A stretch of 34,222 nt of DNA from Dyella silvatica (GTDB lineage: Bacteria; Pseudomonadota; Gammaproteobacteria; Xanthomonadales; Rhodanobacteraceae): assembly GCF_026283955.1 (NCBI RefSeq), contig NZ_JAPDPE010000049.1, positions 1 through 34,222 on the forward strand, written 5' to 3'. Every line of letters starts with the position of its first letter. Within the stretch, counting starts at the first letter, position 1. The notes beneath the pieces are model-generated. The model searched no databases, was not told the origin of the DNA, and was given only the letters and a program-made list of their open reading frames with translations. Below are positions 11,947-20,049 of this stretch, piece by piece. The position numbers were made by a program, and so were the translations under genes.

Positions 11947-12312
11947 TCAATCGTCTCGCCAATGCTCCAGAATGTCGGCATAGCCGCCCAACAGGTTCCA
12001 CAAAGGCACCTGCTTGTCTTCGGGAATACGTGTATAGGCCAGGCCAATATGGCGACTGGACACACGCGCCACGACCGCTTCCAGGTGAATATGCAGGTCA
12101 TGACCGAAAATCATGTCCAGCATCCAGCTCTGCCCTACTTCGCCCAGCCACCCCAAGGGGCGCCGCAGCAGCACGCCTGTCGCTGATATATCCACCAATT
12201 CCGTAGGCTGCGATTGATTGCCGCGGCTCATCAGTACCGTGGTTTCGATGCGCATGCGCGCAGGACGTAACTGCCCGGAATCGCTAGCTAGATTGTCATC
12301 GGCTTTGGTCAC
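11947..12312 (-). CDS. PilZ-domain protein (possible c-di-GMP effector)
   Basis: A 121-residue single PilZ domain. The second PilZ motif D-x-S-x-x-G is present as D41-I-S43-A-T-G46. The first motif, normally RxxxR, is unusual: arginines are at 16, 19 and 21 (RPARMR), so the exact spacing is absent. The GTG at 12312 is chosen because AGGAGG lies 7 nt before it; an ATG at 12375 would add 21 residues with no binding site. PilZ proteins bind cyclic di-GMP and affect motility, biofilm or secretion; divergent PilZ domains such as PilZ itself do not bind it. It is convergent with fadD and has no functional partner next to it. Confidence 0.82.
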   Translation of the reverse strand: MTKADDNLASDSGQLRPARMRIETTVLMSRGNQSQPTELVDISATGVLLRRPLGWLGEVGQSWMLDMIFGHDLHIHLEAVVARVSSRHIGLAYTRIPEDKQVPLWNLLGGYADILEHWRDD

Positions 12313-13066
12313 CACCACCCCTCCTCTCGCACCGTGAATCCCCTGGCACGCGTGTTGACCCCGTCCCGTGATCAACCCTGTCTGCTCAGCACCCGTCGAA
12401 CGGGATGCCGTTCATTAGTTAGATAAGCAAGTGACGTGCCATAGCCTGTCATGGCTAATACGAACGCCCTTACACTGCAAACGTTACAAAAAGACCAAAG
12501 CAACCTGCCCCTTCGCGCAACGGCCCGACGCGGCAGGTCACATGCTGCCCATACATCGTGCCGCGATCCCCCGCCTAGGATATGCGCCATGGCCGAATCG
12601 AGCGATAGATTCGGCTTAACCGCCCCTATTTAGCACACTGGACTTGCTGTCCATCAGCCGCTACTCTGTGACCCACGCTCTAGGTTCTTGGGTGCGCGCA
12701 GGCCAGTCGAAATTGGCCATAACAGCCCACTCGGCACACACAGCAACCGCTAAATCGTTGATGACTTACCTCGTCACAACGCAGCTTGCATCACCTGAAC
12801 AAGTGGGGATGCCGCAACGGTCGCTCACGGCCAACCTGATCGAACCGTTTCATTATGTGGTGCAGCGACGATGGCATATTCGAGCCTCGGTTGAGCACCG
12901 TGCTAATTAGCTTTATAGGGTCCAGCTTCATTTGGGTCATGGGGTCGCCGCTTTATAGCCGCTGCCCATATGGGGACATTCCGTAAGCGAATGCCGGTGG
13001 AACGAACGGTTCCTAACGTGTTGAACGTATGACTAGCCGTCCTGGGCGGCTTAACGACATGTATTG
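12313..13066. other. Intergenic stretch between the PilZ gene and scpA
   Basis: About 750 bases without a supported gene. The open frames inside (for example 12644-12910 on the plus strand) have no ribosome binding site and no recognisable domain. A perfect 8-bp inverted repeat GCCGAATC (12592-12599) / GATTCGGC (12608-12615) with an 8-nt loop is present but lacks a T-run. No tRNA fold was seen. Confidence 0.5.
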
Positions 13067-13969
13067 ATGAGCACTGAGCCCGAGGCCGTTACAGCACCGC
13101 AAGACGCTTTTGCGTCGGTACCGCAACAGCAGGAAATGCCGCTAGCCATTGTGCGCGGCGAACCGCTACTGCAGATGCCACAGGATCTGTACATTCCACC
13201 GGATGCGCTTGAGGTCATTCTTGAGGCATTCGAAGGGCCACTTGATCTACTGCTGTATCTGATTCGTAGACAGAATCTAGACATTCTCGATATTCCGGTT
13301 GCCGAAATTACCCGGCAATACATGGCTTATATCGACTTGATGCGCGACGTGATGCGCCTGGAACTGGCGGCAGAATATCTGCTGATGGCCGCCATCCTGG
13401 CTGAAATCAAGTCACGGCTGTTATTGCCACGCCCCCCTTCAGAGGAAGGTATTGAAGAGGATCCACGCGCAGAATTGGTGCGGCGCCTGCAGGAGTATGA
13501 GCGCTTCAAGCGCGCAGCCGAAGACATTGAAGCGCTGCCACGGCTAGAGCGTGACACCGTCGTCGTACAGGCGGACATGGGCGAGCGCAACATCATCAAG
13601 GTGCCGCCGCCGCTGGATCTAAAAGAAATGCTGCTGGCGCTGAAAGATGTCATGCACCGGGCCGAATTGTTCGGGCATCACGCCATCAAGCGCGAGGCAC
13701 TCAGCGTACGTCAACGCATGGGCGAACTGCTTGGCCGCTTGAGCGACAGCAGTTTTCATCGTTTCGAAACGCTGTTCGAGATGAGTGAGGGGCGGCTTGG
13801 CGTGGTGGTTACCTTTTTAGCCATGCTGGAATTGGCCAAAGAAATGCTGATTGAAATCGTGCAAGAAGAACCGCTTGCGCCCATTTATGTCAAAGCAAAA
13901 GTGACACTGACGGAAGAAATCGACGCCACCATGCCCAATGAAACAGCGTTTTTGGCTGGATCTCATTAA
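13067..13969 (+). CDS. scpA: Segregation and condensation protein A
   Basis: A 300-residue kleisin. The core starts at about 45 with ILEAFEGPLDLLLYLIRRQNLDI, the ScpA N-terminal helix that binds the SMC neck, continues with AAEYLLMAAILAEIKSRLLLP and ends in a winged-helix C-domain (RFETLFEMSEGRLGVVVTFLAMLELAKE) that binds the SMC head. About 40 residues of extra N-terminal sequence precede the core, as in other Xanthomonadales ScpA. ScpA bridges SMC dimers together with ScpB in chromosome condensation. ATG 13067 follows TTG 13064; no good ribosome binding site is visible, so the start is uncertain. scpB follows after 94 nt. No smc gene is in the window. Confidence 0.93.
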   Translation: MSTEPEAVTAPQDAFASVPQQQEMPLAIVRGEPLLQMPQDLYIPPDALEVILEAFEGPLDLLLYLIRRQNLDILDIPVAEITRQYMAYIDLMRDVMRLELAAEYLLMAAILAEIKSRLLLPRPPSEEGIEEDPRAELVRRLQEYERFKRAAEDIEALPRLERDTVVVQADMGERNIIKVPPPLDLKEMLLALKDVMHRAELFGHHAIKREALSVRQRMGELLGRLSDSSFHRFETLFEMSEGRLGVVVTFLAMLELAKEMLIEIVQEEPLAPIYVKAKVTLTEEIDATMPNETAFLAGSH

Positions 13970-14063
13970 ATCCCTTTCCATGAGAAACGGCACTTCATGG
14001 CAGTCATTTCATCCAACGATGCCGATAACTCGGTAATCATGAATCCGCATCCGACCTAAGGCT

Positions 14064-14990
14064 ATGCAGATCGAGCAACTCAAACCCATTCTTGAAGCGG
14101 CTTTACTAGCCTCTACTCACCCCATGACCGTCCAACAGCTGGGCGATTTGTTCAGTGAAGAGGACGAGGTCGGCCGTGAAGAGATCGCCAAGGCGCTGGA
14201 GGCGCTGGGCGCCGATTGCGAAGGCCGCGGCGTACAGCTACTCGAAGTAGCATCGGGTTTTCGCTATCAGGTGCGGCAAGAAGTGCATCCGTGGATTTCA
14301 CGGATGTGGACAGAAAAACCCAGCCGCTACTCACGCGCACTGCTCGAAACGCTAGCCCTGATCGCCTACCGCCAACCGATCACTCGTCCTGAAATCGAAC
14401 AGATCCGCGGTGTGGTCGTTTCATCCAACATCATCAAGACCATGGAAGAGCGCGAGTGGATCCGCGTCGTCGGTTACCGCGACGTACCAGGTAAGCCCGC
14501 ACTGTTTGGCACCACCCGCGTATTTCTCGACTACTTCAATCTGAAGTCGCTGGACGAGTTACCTCCGCTCTCGGAAATCCGCGACATGGAAGACCCGCAG
14601 ATGCGCCTGGACCAAGAGCCGCTGCCCGCCTACGTCGCGCGCGACCTGCCCATTGATCCGGATGTAGAAGAAGACATCGAGCAAGATTCGGCCGAAACAC
14701 AGCCTCCGGCAGAATCCATTCATAGCGAAGATACCCAAGCAGTTGCTGACACCTCGCATGATCAGCATTTGCACAGCGACCATCGCGAAGCAGCGAACCC
14801 CGAGGCTCTGCCCCACGAACAACCGCCGGAGACTGAACCCTCCAGCGCCTCACCTGAAAACCACTCAGCCGAGCTCGACAAGACTCATCCCGTCGAGGTC
14901 ACAACAACAGCCACTGCCGACGAGGCAGCGAACCTGGCGGAAGCCGAATCCGGCGAAGCCGAGCAAGAGACTAAGGAGTACCGCGCATGA
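14064..14990 (+). CDS. scpB: Segregation and condensation protein B with acidic C-terminal extension
   Basis: A 308-residue protein. Residues 1 to about 185 are a complete ScpB with two winged helices: LKPILEAALLASTHPMTVQQL, YSRALLETLALIAYRQPITRPEIEQIRGV and REWIRVVGYRDVPGKPALFGTT. The remaining 120 residues are a low-complexity tail rich in Glu, Asp, Pro, Ala and Thr. ScpB dimers bind the ScpA linker in the SMC complex. Typical ScpB is around 180-200 residues, so the tail is an added region; similar tails occur in some relatives. The stop overlaps the rluB start (ATGA), which couples the two. Confidence 0.94.
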   Translation: MQIEQLKPILEAALLASTHPMTVQQLGDLFSEEDEVGREEIAKALEALGADCEGRGVQLLEVASGFRYQVRQEVHPWISRMWTEKPSRYSRALLETLALIAYRQPITRPEIEQIRGVVVSSNIIKTMEEREWIRVVGYRDVPGKPALFGTTRVFLDYFNLKSLDELPPLSEIRDMEDPQMRLDQEPLPAYVARDLPIDPDVEEDIEQDSAETQPPAESIHSEDTQAVADTSHDQHLHSDHREAANPEALPHEQPPETEPSSASPENHSAELDKTHPVEVTTTATADEAANLAEAESGEAEQETKEYRA

Positions 14991-16486
14991 ATGCGCCGCA
15001 AAAATCCGTTCTGACCCTGAAGCGCGAACCGCGCACCGACACCGATACCCCGCTGCTGGAAGAGCGCTTGCATAAAGTGCTGGCCAATGCGGGCCTTGGC
15101 TCTCGCCGTATGCTGGAGCAGCGCATCCAAGCCGGTGAGGTCGAAGTCAATGGCACTGCCGCTGGCATTGGAGCTAGCGTACACGCCGGTGATCGTGTCG
15201 TTCTAGACGGCAAACAGTTTGTTGTCGCCACCGACAACCGCGACGAAACCGAAGTACTGGTCTATCACAAGCCTGAGGGCGTGGTAACCACTCGTGAAGA
15301 TCCCGAAGGCCGCCCGACCGTGTTCGAACAGCTGCCGCGCCTGAAAGGCGCTCGCTGGGTCGCCGTAGGCCGCCTCGATATCAACACCACCGGCTTATTG
15401 CTACTCACCACCGACGGCGAACTGGCCAACGTGTTGATGCATCCCAAAAGCGGCCTCGAGCGCGAATACTTGTGCCGCGTGCACGGCGAAGTGCCCGACG
15501 AGATGATCGAAAAGCTCAAGGCCGGCGTCGAACTCGAAGATGGCCCCGCCCGTTTTGACGAAATCGCCGTAATCAGCCGTGGCGGTAGCCACAGCTGGTT
15601 CCGCGTCGTCATCCGCGAAGGCCGTAACCGCGAAGTCCGTCGCTTATGGGATTCGCAAGGCTTTCTGGTTAGCCGGCTCAAGCGTATTCGTTACGGTAGT
15701 GTCGGCCTGCCGCGCACCCTGCGCCGCGGCGACTGCGAAGCGCTGGGTGAAGACGCCGTCAAGCAACTGCGCAAAGCCATCGGCCTGGGCGCAGCCCAGC
15801 CGGTACTGACACTTAGCCCGGTGCTGCATCAGCGTCGTGCCAACCGCCAGGTTACCGAATACCGTCCCGAGCGCGGCGCCAGCCAGGCTTGGAGCAGCGG
15901 ACATCAGGACGAAGCCCGCGAGTTGCGTGCCTACGATCGCATTCGCGAAGAACCCACTCGCGGCGGCAAACAACGCCGACGCCCCGGCCAGGAAGTCAAC
16001 GGCAACGTTGCCCGTCCTGATCGCACACCGGTAAATACCGGTCGCCGCCCGAGCAAGCGCGGCGTCGCCCCAGGCCAAGAACTGCCCTCGGTGCGCAGCT
16101 GGTTTGCCGGCGAGAGCCGTACCGGTGAAAGCAGCGGCCGTCCCGGCAACCCAGGCCCTGGCGGTGGCGGCAATCGCCGGCACAGCGGCGGCGGCAAGCC
16201 GGCAGGCGCCCGTAGCAACCAAGGTGGCAATCCTTACGGTGGCTTCTCTGCCGGCAATGCCGGTGGCGCCCCGCGTGGCAATGCAGGCAATCGGCAGGGT
16301 CAAGGTCAAGGCCAGGGTGGCCGGCCACAAGCTCGCGGCGGCAGTCGTCCTCAAGGCGGTGGCGGTGGACGCCCGCAAGGCACGGGTGGTGGCCGTCCGC
16401 AGGGTGGTGGTCGTCCTCAGGGCGGCGGTGGGCGCCCGCAAGGTGGTGGCGGTGGCCGCGGCGGTAACCGGTCAGGCAACCGCTGA
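14987..16486 (+). CDS. rluB: 23S rRNA pseudouridine synthase RluB-like, with long Gly/Arg/Gln-rich tail
   Basis: A 499-residue protein. Residues about 25-75 form an S4 RNA-binding domain (RLHKVLANAGLGSRRMLEQRI), followed by an RsuA/RluB-type catalytic domain. The catalytic aspartate is D131 in VGRLDINTTGLL, and KPEGVVTT and REGRNREVRRLW are also present. The product is pseudouridine in 23S rRNA (position 2605 in E. coli). The last 150 residues are a disordered tail of Gly, Arg, Gln, Asn and Pro, with five RPQG units near the end; such RGG-like tails bind RNA in other proteins. AGGAG precedes the ATG at 14987. RluB is favoured over RluE/RluF because of length, tail and scpAB linkage. Confidence 0.92.
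   Translation: MNAPQKSVLTLKREPRTDTDTPLLEERLHKVLANAGLGSRRMLEQRIQAGEVEVNGTAAGIGASVHAGDRVVLDGKQFVVATDNRDETEVLVYHKPEGVVTTREDPEGRPTVFEQLPRLKGARWVAVGRLDINTTGLLLLTTDGELANVLMHPKSGLEREYLCRVHGEVPDEMIEKLKAGVELEDGPARFDEIAVISRGGSHSWFRVVIREGRNREVRRLWDSQGFLVSRLKRIRYGSVGLPRTLRRGDCEALGEDAVKQLRKAIGLGAAQPVLTLSPVLHQRRANRQVTEYRPERGASQAWSSGHQDEARELRAYDRIREEPTRGGKQRRRPGQEVNGNVARPDRTPVNTGRRPSKRGVAPGQELPSVRSWFAGESRTGESSGRPGNPGPGGGGNRRHSGGGKPAGARSNQGGNPYGGFSAGNAGGAPRGNAGNRQGQGQGQGGRPQARGGSRPQGGGGGRPQGTGGGRPQGGGRPQGGGGRPQGGGGGRGGNRSGNR
16346..16470 (+). repeat. In-frame short tandem repeats coding Gly-Arg-Pro-Gln units at the end of rluB
   Basis: Imperfect tandem units of 15-24 nt, with core CGTCC(T/G)CA(A/G)GG and GGTGGTGGC spacers, encode five RPQG motifs separated by glycine runs. 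All unit lengths are multiples of three, so copy number can change without breaking the frame. Confidence 0.75.
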
Positions 16487-16503
16487 GTCACGTAGCATCC
16501 ACG

Positions 16504-16857
16504 ATGGCCATACCTGTCCGCATCTATCACAACAGTCGCTGCTCAAAATCCCGGGCAGCTCTGGCGCTACTCCAAGAGCAGGGTTGTGAGTGCGAGGTGG
16601 TGAACTATCTCGAGACTCCGCCCAGCGTGGAAGAACTCACCGTCTTGCTCGGTCAGCTCGGCATGAGTGCACGTGAGCTGATACGCCAGGGCGAGGCTGA
16701 GTACCAGGAGCTGCACCTGGACGAACCGACACTCAGCGAAACAGCGCTGATCAGCGCCATGGCCGAACATCCGCGCTTGATCGAGCGCCCAATCGTGGTC
16801 GTCCGCGGCAAGGCTGTGCTGGGGCGGCCGCCCGAGTCAGTGCTTAGATTGCTTTAA
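16504..16857 (+). CDS. ArsC-family glutaredoxin-dependent reductase (YfgD-like)
   Basis: A 117-residue thioredoxin-fold protein of the ArsC family. It carries the active-site loop HNSRCSKSR with C13, the YLETPPS segment and the cis-proline region RPIVVVRGKAVLGRPPE. The arginines after the fold match those that bind the oxyanion in ArsC. Glutaredoxin-type ArsC enzymes reduce arsenate, but the short chromosomal YfgD-type members, found away from ars operons, have no firm substrate. There is no arsB, arsR or acr3 here; it is the last gene of the scpA-scpB-rluB unit, 17 nt after rluB. The family assignment is secure, the arsenate role is not. Confidence 0.88.
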   Translation: MAIPVRIYHNSRCSKSRAALALLQEQGCECEVVNYLETPPSVEELTVLLGQLGMSARELIRQGEAEYQELHLDEPTLSETALISAMAEHPRLIERPIVVVRGKAVLGRPPESVLRLL

Positions 16858-16860
16858 AAA

Positions 16861-16900
16861 TGCTCGAGGGAGCGACATCACTGTCGCTCCCTCGAAGTCA
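16861..16900 (-). terminator. Strong hairpin between convergent arsC-like and yafV-like genes
   Basis: A perfect 13-bp stem CGAGGGAGCGACA (16865-16877), loop TCAC, TGTCGCTCCCTCG (16882-16894). On the minus strand it is followed by AGCATTTTTA, giving a T-run for the yafV-like transcript. On the plus strand no T-run follows, but it begins within 10 nt of the arsC-like stop and may serve both genes. Confidence 0.8.
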
Positions 16901-16932
16901 TGGCCGTGTCTTGTGCTTAGAGCGCGAATATT

Positions 16933-17736
16933 TCAGCCCAGGTCAAGGGTGAAATCGTCGGCATCCATCCATGCGGGAAAACGCTCTCGATGCGCAAGCA
17001 GCGGCGCTGGATCGAGCGCGACCGTAGCAATCTGTTCCTGCGCACCCAATTCAATCAGCGGCTCGCCGACCGGGTCGAGCACTGCGCTGTCACCCGCATA
17101 AGGCAAATCATTGCCGTCCACACCGACGCGATTGACACCGATCACATAGCTCAAGTTCTCAATCGCGCGAGCTCGTAGCAAGGTGCGCCAAGGCTGCCGC
17201 CGAGGTGCTGGCCAGTTGGCGACAAACAACGCCAGGTCGTAATCCATACCACCCGCGCTGCTCTCCAGCCGGCGATTACGCAGCCACACCGGAAAACGCA
17301 GGTCATAACAAACCTGCGGCAAGATCCGCCAGCCCTTCAACTCGACGATCAAGCGTTCTTGGCCACCGCCATAGCGCGTGTGCTCACCCGCCATGCGAAA
17401 CAAATGCCGCTTGTCGTACTGCGCAAAACTTCCGTCAGGGCGCACCCAAAGCAAGCGGTTATAAACCGTATCGCCTTCGCGAATGGCCAGACTTCCGCAG
17501 AGCACCGCATTGACCTCACCGGCCAAGGCACGCAACCACGCAACCCCCTCGCCCTCCATGGTTTCGGCGCTGGCTCGCGTATCGTTGCTAAAACCCGAAA
17601 GAAAGGTTTCCGGCAACAGCACCAAATCAGACTGCCCTGCAACGCTGCGCACCAGCTTGTCGTAGTACGCCCGATTGGCCGGTGCATCGTGCCAGCGTGT
17701 AGCGCCCTGGATAAGGCTTACGTTTAGAGTTTGCAT
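16933..17736 (-). CDS. Omega-amidase, nitrilase superfamily (YafV/Nit2-like)
   Basis: A 267-residue carbon-nitrogen hydrolase. The catalytic triad is E43 (LLPETFLSGFS), K109 (YDKRHLF) and C143 (QVCYDLRFPVW). The latter motif and the Y-x-x-G-x-x pattern are typical of omega-amidases such as E. coli YafV and eukaryotic Nit2, which hydrolyse alpha-ketoglutaramate and alpha-ketosuccinamate to the keto acid and ammonia. Its start overlaps the end of the aminotransferase gene by 13 nt, which ties it to a glutamine-consuming transamination. ATG 17736 has GGAG upstream; longer frames run inside the upstream gene. Substrate is inferred from family and context. Confidence 0.9.
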   Translation of the reverse strand: MQTLNVSLIQGATRWHDAPANRAYYDKLVRSVAGQSDLVLLPETFLSGFSNDTRASAETMEGEGVAWLRALAGEVNAVLCGSLAIREGDTVYNRLLWVRPDGSFAQYDKRHLFRMAGEHTRYGGGQERLIVELKGWRILPQVCYDLRFPVWLRNRRLESSAGGMDYDLALFVANWPAPRRQPWRTLLRARAIENLSYVIGVNRVGVDGNDLPYAGDSAVLDPVGEPLIELGAQEQIATVALDPAPLLAHRERFPAWMDADDFTLDLG

Positions 17737-18869
17737 AGACGCTCCGCCGCAGCCTCCATGGTGGCATCGCTTTTGGCGAAGCACAGTCGCAGCAATCGAG
17801 TGTCTGGCGCCTGCTCGCAGAACGGCGTCAATGGAATCGCCGCTACCCCGCCCTGCGTCACCAGCCACTCGCAAAATGCCGTATCCGGCTCATCGCGGAT
17901 CGCCGAATAATCGACCAGCTGGAAATAGCCGCCAGGCACATCGATCAAGCTCAGCCGGCTTGGCTTGATCAAGGCGCGAAAGCGATCACGCTTGGCCTGA
18001 TAAAACGCCGGCAGCTCCAGGTAATGTTCGGGCGAGCTCGCCATGAATTCCGCAAACGCTTGTTGCGCTGGATGAAAAGTGCAGAACGTGAGGTATTGAT
18101 GCACTTTGCGGAACTCTGCCGAGAGCGCCTTCGGCGCCACTGCATAGCCCAGTTTCCAGCCGGTGCAGTGATATGTTTTACCGAATGACGACACCACGAT
18201 GCTGCGCTCGGCCAATTCCGGATGGCGCAGCACACTTTCGTGCTGTGCACCGTCAAACACAATGTGCTCATACACCTCGTCGGACAGCACCACGATAGGC
18301 GTATCGCGCACGATCGCTGCCAGCGCTTCCAGATCGGCAGCCGACAACACCGCACCCGAAGGGTTATGTGGGCTGTTGATGAGAATCATGCGGGTTTTAG
18401 CCGTCACCGCGTCGCGCACGCGCTGCCAGTCGATCGAAAACTTCGGCACGGTCAAAGGTATGTGCACGGCGCGTGCGCCCTGCAGCTCAATCGCCGGCTC
18501 ATAGCTGTCATAAGCGGGATCGAACACAATGACCTCATCGCCATGGCGCACGATCGCGGCGATCGCGGCAAACAACGCCTCGGTAGCGCCGGAGGTCACC
18601 GTGACATCGGTATCGGCACTGATATGCCGGCCATACATACGCTGCGTTTTCAACGCGATCTGCTCGCGCAGCGATGCCAGCCCGATACCTGGCGCGTATT
18701 GATTGCGGCCCTCGGCCATAGCGCGTGCAACGGCCTCGCGCAAAGCCGGCGGCGGCTCAAAATCCGGAAAGCCCTGCCCTAGATTGACGGCTTTGTGCTC
18801 CAGGGCGAGCTGACTCATGACACTGAAAATGGTCGTACCTACTTTCGGAAGCTTGGTTTCGATCTGCAT
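17724..18869 (-). CDS. Methionine/glutamine-type PLP aminotransferase (YbdL-like)
   Basis: A 381-residue class I aminotransferase. It opens MQIETKLPKVGTTIFSVMS, and NLGQGFPDF follows, as in YbdL and kynurenine/glutamine transaminases. PLP contacts: SGATEAL near 93-99, N168-P-S-G, D197 and Y200 (LSDEVYEH), and the Schiff-base lysine K231 in SSFGKTYHCTGWKLGY. Arg near the C-terminus (LLRLCF) would bind the carboxylate. YbdL prefers methionine; in methionine salvage such enzymes use glutamine as amino donor and yield alpha-ketoglutaramate, the substrate of the overlapping omega-amidase gene. ATG 18869 gives the family N-terminus; an in-frame extension to 19208 would run into the upstream LysR gene. 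Confidence 0.92.
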   Translation of the reverse strand: MQIETKLPKVGTTIFSVMSQLALEHKAVNLGQGFPDFEPPPALREAVARAMAEGRNQYAPGIGLASLREQIALKTQRMYGRHISADTDVTVTSGATEALFAAIAAIVRHGDEVIVFDPAYDSYEPAIELQGARAVHIPLTVPKFSIDWQRVRDAVTAKTRMILINSPHNPSGAVLSAADLEALAAIVRDTPIVVLSDEVYEHIVFDGAQHESVLRHPELAERSIVVSSFGKTYHCTGWKLGYAVAPKALSAEFRKVHQYLTFCTFHPAQQAFAEFMASSPEHYLELPAFYQAKRDRFRALIKPSRLSLIDVPGGYFQLVDYSAIRDEPDTAFCEWLVTQGGVAAIPLTPFCEQAPDTRLLRLCFAKSDATMEAAAERLCKL

Positions 18870-18972
18870 AGTCCGGATGTCTGGATGGCTAAACGGGAAA
18901 ATTTCGGCGATGCTAGCACGCGGTTTGTGATGAACTTCTTTCCATGCCAAAGGAAGAAGCCCAGCCCACGAC

Positions 18973-19938
18973 TCAAGGCGAAGAAGACCTGATGCAGGCC
19001 TCATGCTTGCGCCGAGTCGCTTCAGGAAGGCGCTCAGCAAGAAAATCGACAAAGGCACGCACGCCAGGCAACAACCCGCGGCGACTGGGGTAAACGAAAT
19101 GCATCGTACCTTCGGGCGCACTCCATTTCGGTAACAGCACCTCAAGCTCACCTTGGGCCACTGCATGCGCACAGACAAATTCCGGCAGCAAGGCCACACC
19201 AATGCCACGCCGCGCAGCCTCGAGCAGCACAGCGAAATCGCCGGTAATCAATTGCGGCTGGATATCCACCACCACGCGCTCGCCGTTGGCGCCGATCAGC
19301 TCCCAACTATGTGCACCTTCATGCTCATTCATAGTCAAAGCAGGCATCGTGGAAAGGTCAGCCGGTATCTTCGGCCGCCCGGCAACCTTGAGCAGCGCCG
19401 GACTGGCTACGGGCAGTACCCGCGACTGGCCAAAACTGCGCATTACCAAGGTGGCATCGGTGTCGAGCTTGCTGCGGACACGAATGGCGATATCGAAGCC
19501 TTCGCCGATCAAATCCACCCGGCGATTCGTCGCCTGCAAACGCACCTGAACCTTCGGATGCTGGGCAAGAAATTCCGGCAGCACATGCGCCACGACGGTC
19601 TGCGCCAATGACACTGGGCAACTGATCCGCACCACACCACGGGGCTCCGAGCGAAGCTCGTCCACCGCGTCTTGCGCAGCCCTGGCCTCTTCCAACACGG
19701 CGCGGCAATGGCCGTAGAAACGCTCACCCACCTCGGTGACCACAAAGCGTCGCGTGGTCCGTTGCAACAAACGCACGCCCAGCCGCTCCTCGAGTTGAGC
19801 AATACGCTTACTCAAGCGTGATTTGGGGATGCCAAGTGCCCGTCCGGCTGCCGAAAAACCACCGTGCTCAACCACCGCAGCAAAGAAATACAGGTCGTTG
19901 AGATCCTGCAGAGCACCATCCAACATCGTCATCACCAT
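18973..19938 (-). CDS. LysR-family transcriptional regulator, divergent from azoR
   Basis: A 321-residue LTTR. The winged HTH is at about 12-70 (LNDLYFFAAVVEHGGFSAAGRAL, PKSRLSKRIAQLEERLGVRLLQRTTR) and the effector domain runs from about 95. The sequence style (RTTRRFVVTEVGERFY, GEGFDIAIRVR) places it in the large CrgA/AaeR-like group whose members often control a neighbouring oxidoreductase. It is divergent from azoR with 111 nt between starts, and two palindromes lie in that gap, one over its own start, which suggests autorepression and control of azoR. In-frame ATGs at 19932 and 19926 could be the real start; none has a good ribosome binding site. The ybdL-like gene follows after 103 nt. 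Confidence 0.92.
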   Translation of the reverse strand: MVMTMLDGALQDLNDLYFFAAVVEHGGFSAAGRALGIPKSRLSKRIAQLEERLGVRLLQRTTRRFVVTEVGERFYGHCRAVLEEARAAQDAVDELRSEPRGVVRISCPVSLAQTVVAHVLPEFLAQHPKVQVRLQATNRRVDLIGEGFDIAIRVRSKLDTDATLVMRSFGQSRVLPVASPALLKVAGRPKIPADLSTMPALTMNEHEGAHSWELIGANGERVVVDIQPQLITGDFAVLLEAARRGIGVALLPEFVCAHAVAQGELEVLLPKWSAPEGTMHFVYPSRRGLLPGVRAFVDFLAERLPEATRRKHEACIRSSSP

Positions 19939-19958
19939 CGTTTCAAATAAGAAACGAT
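19937..19958. promoter_or_regulatory. Perfect palindrome ATCGTTTC-N6-GAAACGAT overlapping the LysR start
   Basis: ATCGTTTC (19937-19944), AAATAA, GAAACGAT (19951-19958): 8-bp perfect half-sites. It covers the start codon region of the LysR gene, where binding would block its own expression. It is a candidate operator for that regulator. Confidence 0.65.
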
Positions 19959-19983
19959 AAGTCTGGAAAGTACCGACTTATCG
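19955..19983. promoter_or_regulatory. Perfect palindrome CGATAAGTC-N11-GACTTATCG, overlapping the first
   Basis: CGATAAGTC (19955-19963), an 11-nt spacer and GACTTATCG (19975-19983) are perfect 9-bp half-sites. The layout matches a LysR-type recognition dyad. It shares CGAT with the first palindrome and ends 66 nt before the azoR ATG. Together they look like a recognition and an activation site. Confidence 0.7.
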
Positions 19984-20049
19984 ACAGATTGTTCTAATTA
20001 TATCTTGCACACATCGCCGCTCAGTCCGGCACGTGTCCAAGGAATCGCC

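Noticed and set aside
12644-12910. 88-codon open frame between the PilZ gene and scpA
   Set aside because: No ribosome binding site, no recognisable family, and composition like random intergenic DNA.
13997-14059. 20-codon frame MAVISSND... between scpA and scpB
   Set aside because: No clear binding site; too short to support without comparison data.
15644-16441. 265-codon open frame opposite rluB
   Set aside because: An Ala/Thr-rich shadow of the Gly/Arg-rich tail and catalytic domain of rluB, with no start signal.
16346-16470. CRISPR-like short repeats
   Set aside because: Repeat units are in-frame codons for RPQG and glycine with no unique spacers, so they are protein repeats. The adhesin repeats are rejected as CRISPR for the same reason.
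16504-16857. Arsenic-resistance operon
   Set aside because: Only a single ArsC-like gene is present, without regulator or pump, inside the scp-rluB unit.
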